From Bradyrhizobium sp. LMTR 3 (lineage in GTDB: Bacteria > Pseudomonadota > Alphaproteobacteria > Rhizobiales > Xanthobacteraceae), in contig NZ_MAXC01000002.1 of assembly GCF_001693485.1 (NCBI RefSeq), positions 186,001 through 250,000 of the forward strand: 64,000 nucleotides of DNA, given 5' to 3'. The notes beneath the pieces are model-generated. The model was not told the origin of the DNA, ran no database searches, and worked only from the letters and a program-made list of their open reading frames with translations. This document shows, piece by piece, positions 62,114 to 64,000 of the stretch. Within the stretch, counting starts at the first letter, position 1; the number at the start of each line of letters is the position of its first letter. A program made the translations under genes and the position numbers.

Positions 62114-62848
62114 GTGCCGCAAGGAGCAACCATCGCTGAAGCCACCACGCGCGCGCCGCGGCAACTGGCCGATGACGCCCCGCATCTGCTCTTGGTCGAC
62201 GACGACCGCCGTATCCGCGATCTGTTGTCGCGGTTTCTGACCGGCGAGGGCTATCGCGTCACCACCGCCTCGAGCGCGAGCGATGCGCGCGCAAAACTGC
62301 TCGGCCTGCATTTCGACCTCCTGATCCTCGACGTCATGATGCCCGGCGAAACCGGCTTCGACCTGGCGCGTTTCATTCGCACCTCCTCCTCGGTGCCGAT
62401 CATCATGCTGACGGCCCGCCACGAGGCGGAGGCGCGGATCGAGGGCCTGCAGATCGGCGCCGACGATTACGTGGCGAAGCCGTTCGAGCCGCGCGAACTG
62501 ATCTTGAGGATCGGCAATATCCTCAAGCGATCTGCGCCGCCGCCGGTGGAGGCGCTGGAGCAGATCGCGTTCGGCCCTTACATTTTCCATCTCGATCGTG
62601 GCGAACTACGTCAGGGCGAGGAGATCATTCACCTGACCGACCGCGAGCGCGAAATGCTGCGCATTTTGGCCGCCAGTCCCGGCGAAACGGTGCCGCGCGC
62701 GGCGCTGACCGGCGACGGCACGGTGAACGAGCGCGCGGTCGACGTGCAGATCAACCGGCTGCGGCGCAAGATCGAGCGCGATCCCGCCAATCCGCTGTTC
62801 CTGCAGGCGGCGCGCGGCATCGGCTATCGCCTGGTTGCGTCGCCCTGA
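62114..62848 (+). CDS. OmpR/PhoB family response regulator
   Basis: A 244-residue regulator. The receiver domain has the acid pocket LLLVDDDRR, phospho-acceptor D73 in LILDVMMPGETG, T100 in IIMLTARH and K122 in VAKPFEPRE. The winged-helix output has HLTDREREMLRILAASPGE and the recognition helix NERAVDVQINRLRRKIERDP. GTG 62114 has AAGGGAG at the right distance; GTG 62108 overlaps the MarR stop. The kinase gene follows after eight bases. Confidence 0.93.
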   Translation: MPQGATIAEATTRAPRQLADDAPHLLLVDDDRRIRDLLSRFLTGEGYRVTTASSASDARAKLLGLHFDLLILDVMMPGETGFDLARFIRTSSSVPIIMLTARHEAEARIEGLQIGADDYVAKPFEPRELILRIGNILKRSAPPPVEALEQIAFGPYIFHLDRGELRQGEEIIHLTDREREMLRILAASPGETVPRAALTGDGTVNERAVDVQINRLRRKIERDPANPLFLQAARGIGYRLVASP

Positions 62849-62856
62849 GCCAGCTC

Positions 62857-64000
62857 ATGAGCACGCTCGACACCGGCCTGACGTTCATCCGCAACGCGTC
62901 GCAACGCGTCTCCAGGGCCAATGGCTGGATGGGCAATGCGTTCAAGGGCTGGATGCCGACCGGCCTCTACGCCCGCGCGCTCCTGATCATGATCGTTCCG
63001 ATGGTGATCCTGCAAACGGTCGTGGCGTTCGTGTTCATGGAGCGGCACTGGAACACGGTGACGCGACGCCTGTCGGCAGCCGTCGTTCAGGACATCGCCA
63101 GCCTGATCGACATCTACAAGGCATTTCCGCAGGACAAGGACCGTGCGCAACTCCGCCGCATTGGACAACGGCTGCAATTGGTCGTCGATTTCTTGCCTGT
63201 CGACGACATGCCGCAGCCGGGACCAAAGCCGTTCTTCTCGCTGCTCGACCAGACCCTATCATCGCAGATCGGCCGCCAGATTCGCCGCCCGTTCTGGATC
63301 GACACCGTCGGCAAGTCCAATCTGGTTGAAATCCGCATCCAGCTCGACGATGCCGTGATGCGCGTGTTCGCGCAGCGCAGTGCCGCCTATGCCTCCAATT
63401 CGGAGATTTTCATCTTCTGGATGCTCGGCACATCCTCGATCTTGCTGATCGTCGCGGTGCTGTTCCTGCGCAACCAGATCAGGCCGATCCTGCGGCTGGC
63501 GGACGCCGCCGAAAGTTTCGGCAAGGGCCGCGAGGTGCCGAATTTCCGGCCGCGCGGCGCGCGGGAGGTGCGGCAAGCGGCACAGGCATTCCTGGAAATG
63601 AAGGCCCGCGTCGAACGCTCGATCGATCAGCGCACCGCGATGCTGGCCGGCGTCAGCCACGATTTGCGCACCATCCTGACCCGCTTCAAGCTCGAACTGG
63701 CGCTGATCGGCGACAGTCCCGAAGTCGACGGCATGCGCAAGGACGTCGACGAAATGTCCGGCATGCTCGAGGCCTATCTCGCCTTCGCGCGCGGCGACAG
63801 CGGCGAGATCGCGCAGCCGACCGATATGGCGATGGCGCTGGAGGAGTTGCGCAGCGACGCCGAACGCCACGGCCATACCGCAACCGTGACGTTCCACGGC
63901 CTGCCGGTGGTGACGGTGAAGCCGGCCTCGTTCAAGCGCTGCATCGCCAACCTGGTTTCCAATGCGGCGCGCCACGCCAATACAGTCGCCATCACCGGCC
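62857..64000 (+). CDS. Sensor histidine kinase, EnvZ/RstB-like (3' end outside window)
   Basis: The first 381 residues of a membrane sensor kinase. TM1 is near 41-60 (LLIMIVPMVILQTVVAFVF), followed by a periplasmic region, TM2 (FWMLGTSSILLIVAVLFL), HAMP (RNQIRPILRLADAAESFG), HisKA with H268 in GVSHDLRTILTRFKLELAL, and the start of HATPase with NLVSNAARHA. Dimerisation and ATP binding are typical; the signal is unknown. The gene continues past base 64000. Confidence 0.93.
   Translation, partial: MSTLDTGLTFIRNASQRVSRANGWMGNAFKGWMPTGLYARALLIMIVPMVILQTVVAFVFMERHWNTVTRRLSAAVVQDIASLIDIYKAFPQDKDRAQLRRIGQRLQLVVDFLPVDDMPQPGPKPFFSLLDQTLSSQIGRQIRRPFWIDTVGKSNLVEIRIQLDDAVMRVFAQRSAAYASNSEIFIFWMLGTSSILLIVAVLFLRNQIRPILRLADAAESFGKGREVPNFRPRGAREVRQAAQAFLEMKARVERSIDQRTAMLAGVSHDLRTILTRFKLELALIGDSPEVDGMRKDVDEMSGMLEAYLAFARGDSGEIAQPTDMAMALEELRSDAERHGHTATVTFHGLPVVTVKPASFKRCIANLVSNAARHANTVAITG

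Overview
The window is GC-rich, densely coded DNA from an alphaproteobacterium, almost certainly a Bradyrhizobium or close relative in the Nitrobacteraceae. The grounds are gene content (AatA of 400 residues, a two-copy-type RibH2, DUF992 and DUF4282 proteins, the ychF-pth-rplY and lgt-midA-pgeF blocks), frequent GTG starts, and many interspersed palindromic repeats typical of that group. No rRNA, tRNA, insertion sequence, prophage or CRISPR array was seen. The window opens inside aroE and closes inside a histidine kinase gene.

Layout. 1-2.7 kb: aroE (3' end missing) and an EF-G-like GTPase on the minus strand. 3.0-9.3 kb: a tightly coupled five-gene operon (TonB-dependent receptor, periplasmic binding protein, permease, ATPase, NnrS) behind a FixK2-type box. 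This is the most system-like locus in the window. 9.3-11.3 kb: two DUF992 paralogues flanking a decayed HigB-like toxin gene with an intact HigA-like antitoxin gene. 11.5-19.8 kb: mostly housekeeping and accessory metabolism (aatA, GT87 membrane enzyme, glutathione transferase, soluble sugar dehydrogenase, PAS protein, acetyltransferase, aldo/keto reductase). 19.8-23.9 kb: a secreted DUF1501/DUF1800 pair, then a CWC zinc protein overlapping a HAD phosphatase. 24-26.1 kb: a repeat-rich, gene-poor stretch leading to a DpnI-like methyl-directed endonuclease gene with a zinc-ribbon partner. 26.2-29.3 kb: uvrB, enlarged by repeat-derived in-frame segments. 29.4-41.1 kb: small unknown proteins, a flavin monooxygenase with LysR and TauE, two SnoaL-like proteins, an HD phosphohydrolase, envelope proteins and tandem MaoC proteins. 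41.2-51.9 kb: core genes (ychF, pth, rplY, lgt, midA, pgeF, prs, ribH2 with an FMN riboswitch). 52.1-57.5 kb: a Bug-type binding protein, ybjN, proC, a thioesterase, a tautomerase and hisS. 57.6-60.0 kb: a more AT-rich cluster (metallo-beta-lactamase-fold hydrolase, Tat-exported SnoaL-like protein, divergent LysR) with two dyads in the shared promoter. 60.2-64 kb: ilvE and a MarR/response-regulator/histidine-kinase operon.

Genes that appear to work together are the uptake-NnrS operon, the DpnI/zinc-ribbon pair, lgt-midA-pgeF (coupled envelope biogenesis), LysR with its monooxygenase and the divergent TauE exporter, and the MarR-two-component unit. Many intergenic spaces hold palindromic repeats of several families, some acting as likely terminators between convergent genes, and at least two lie inside uvrB.
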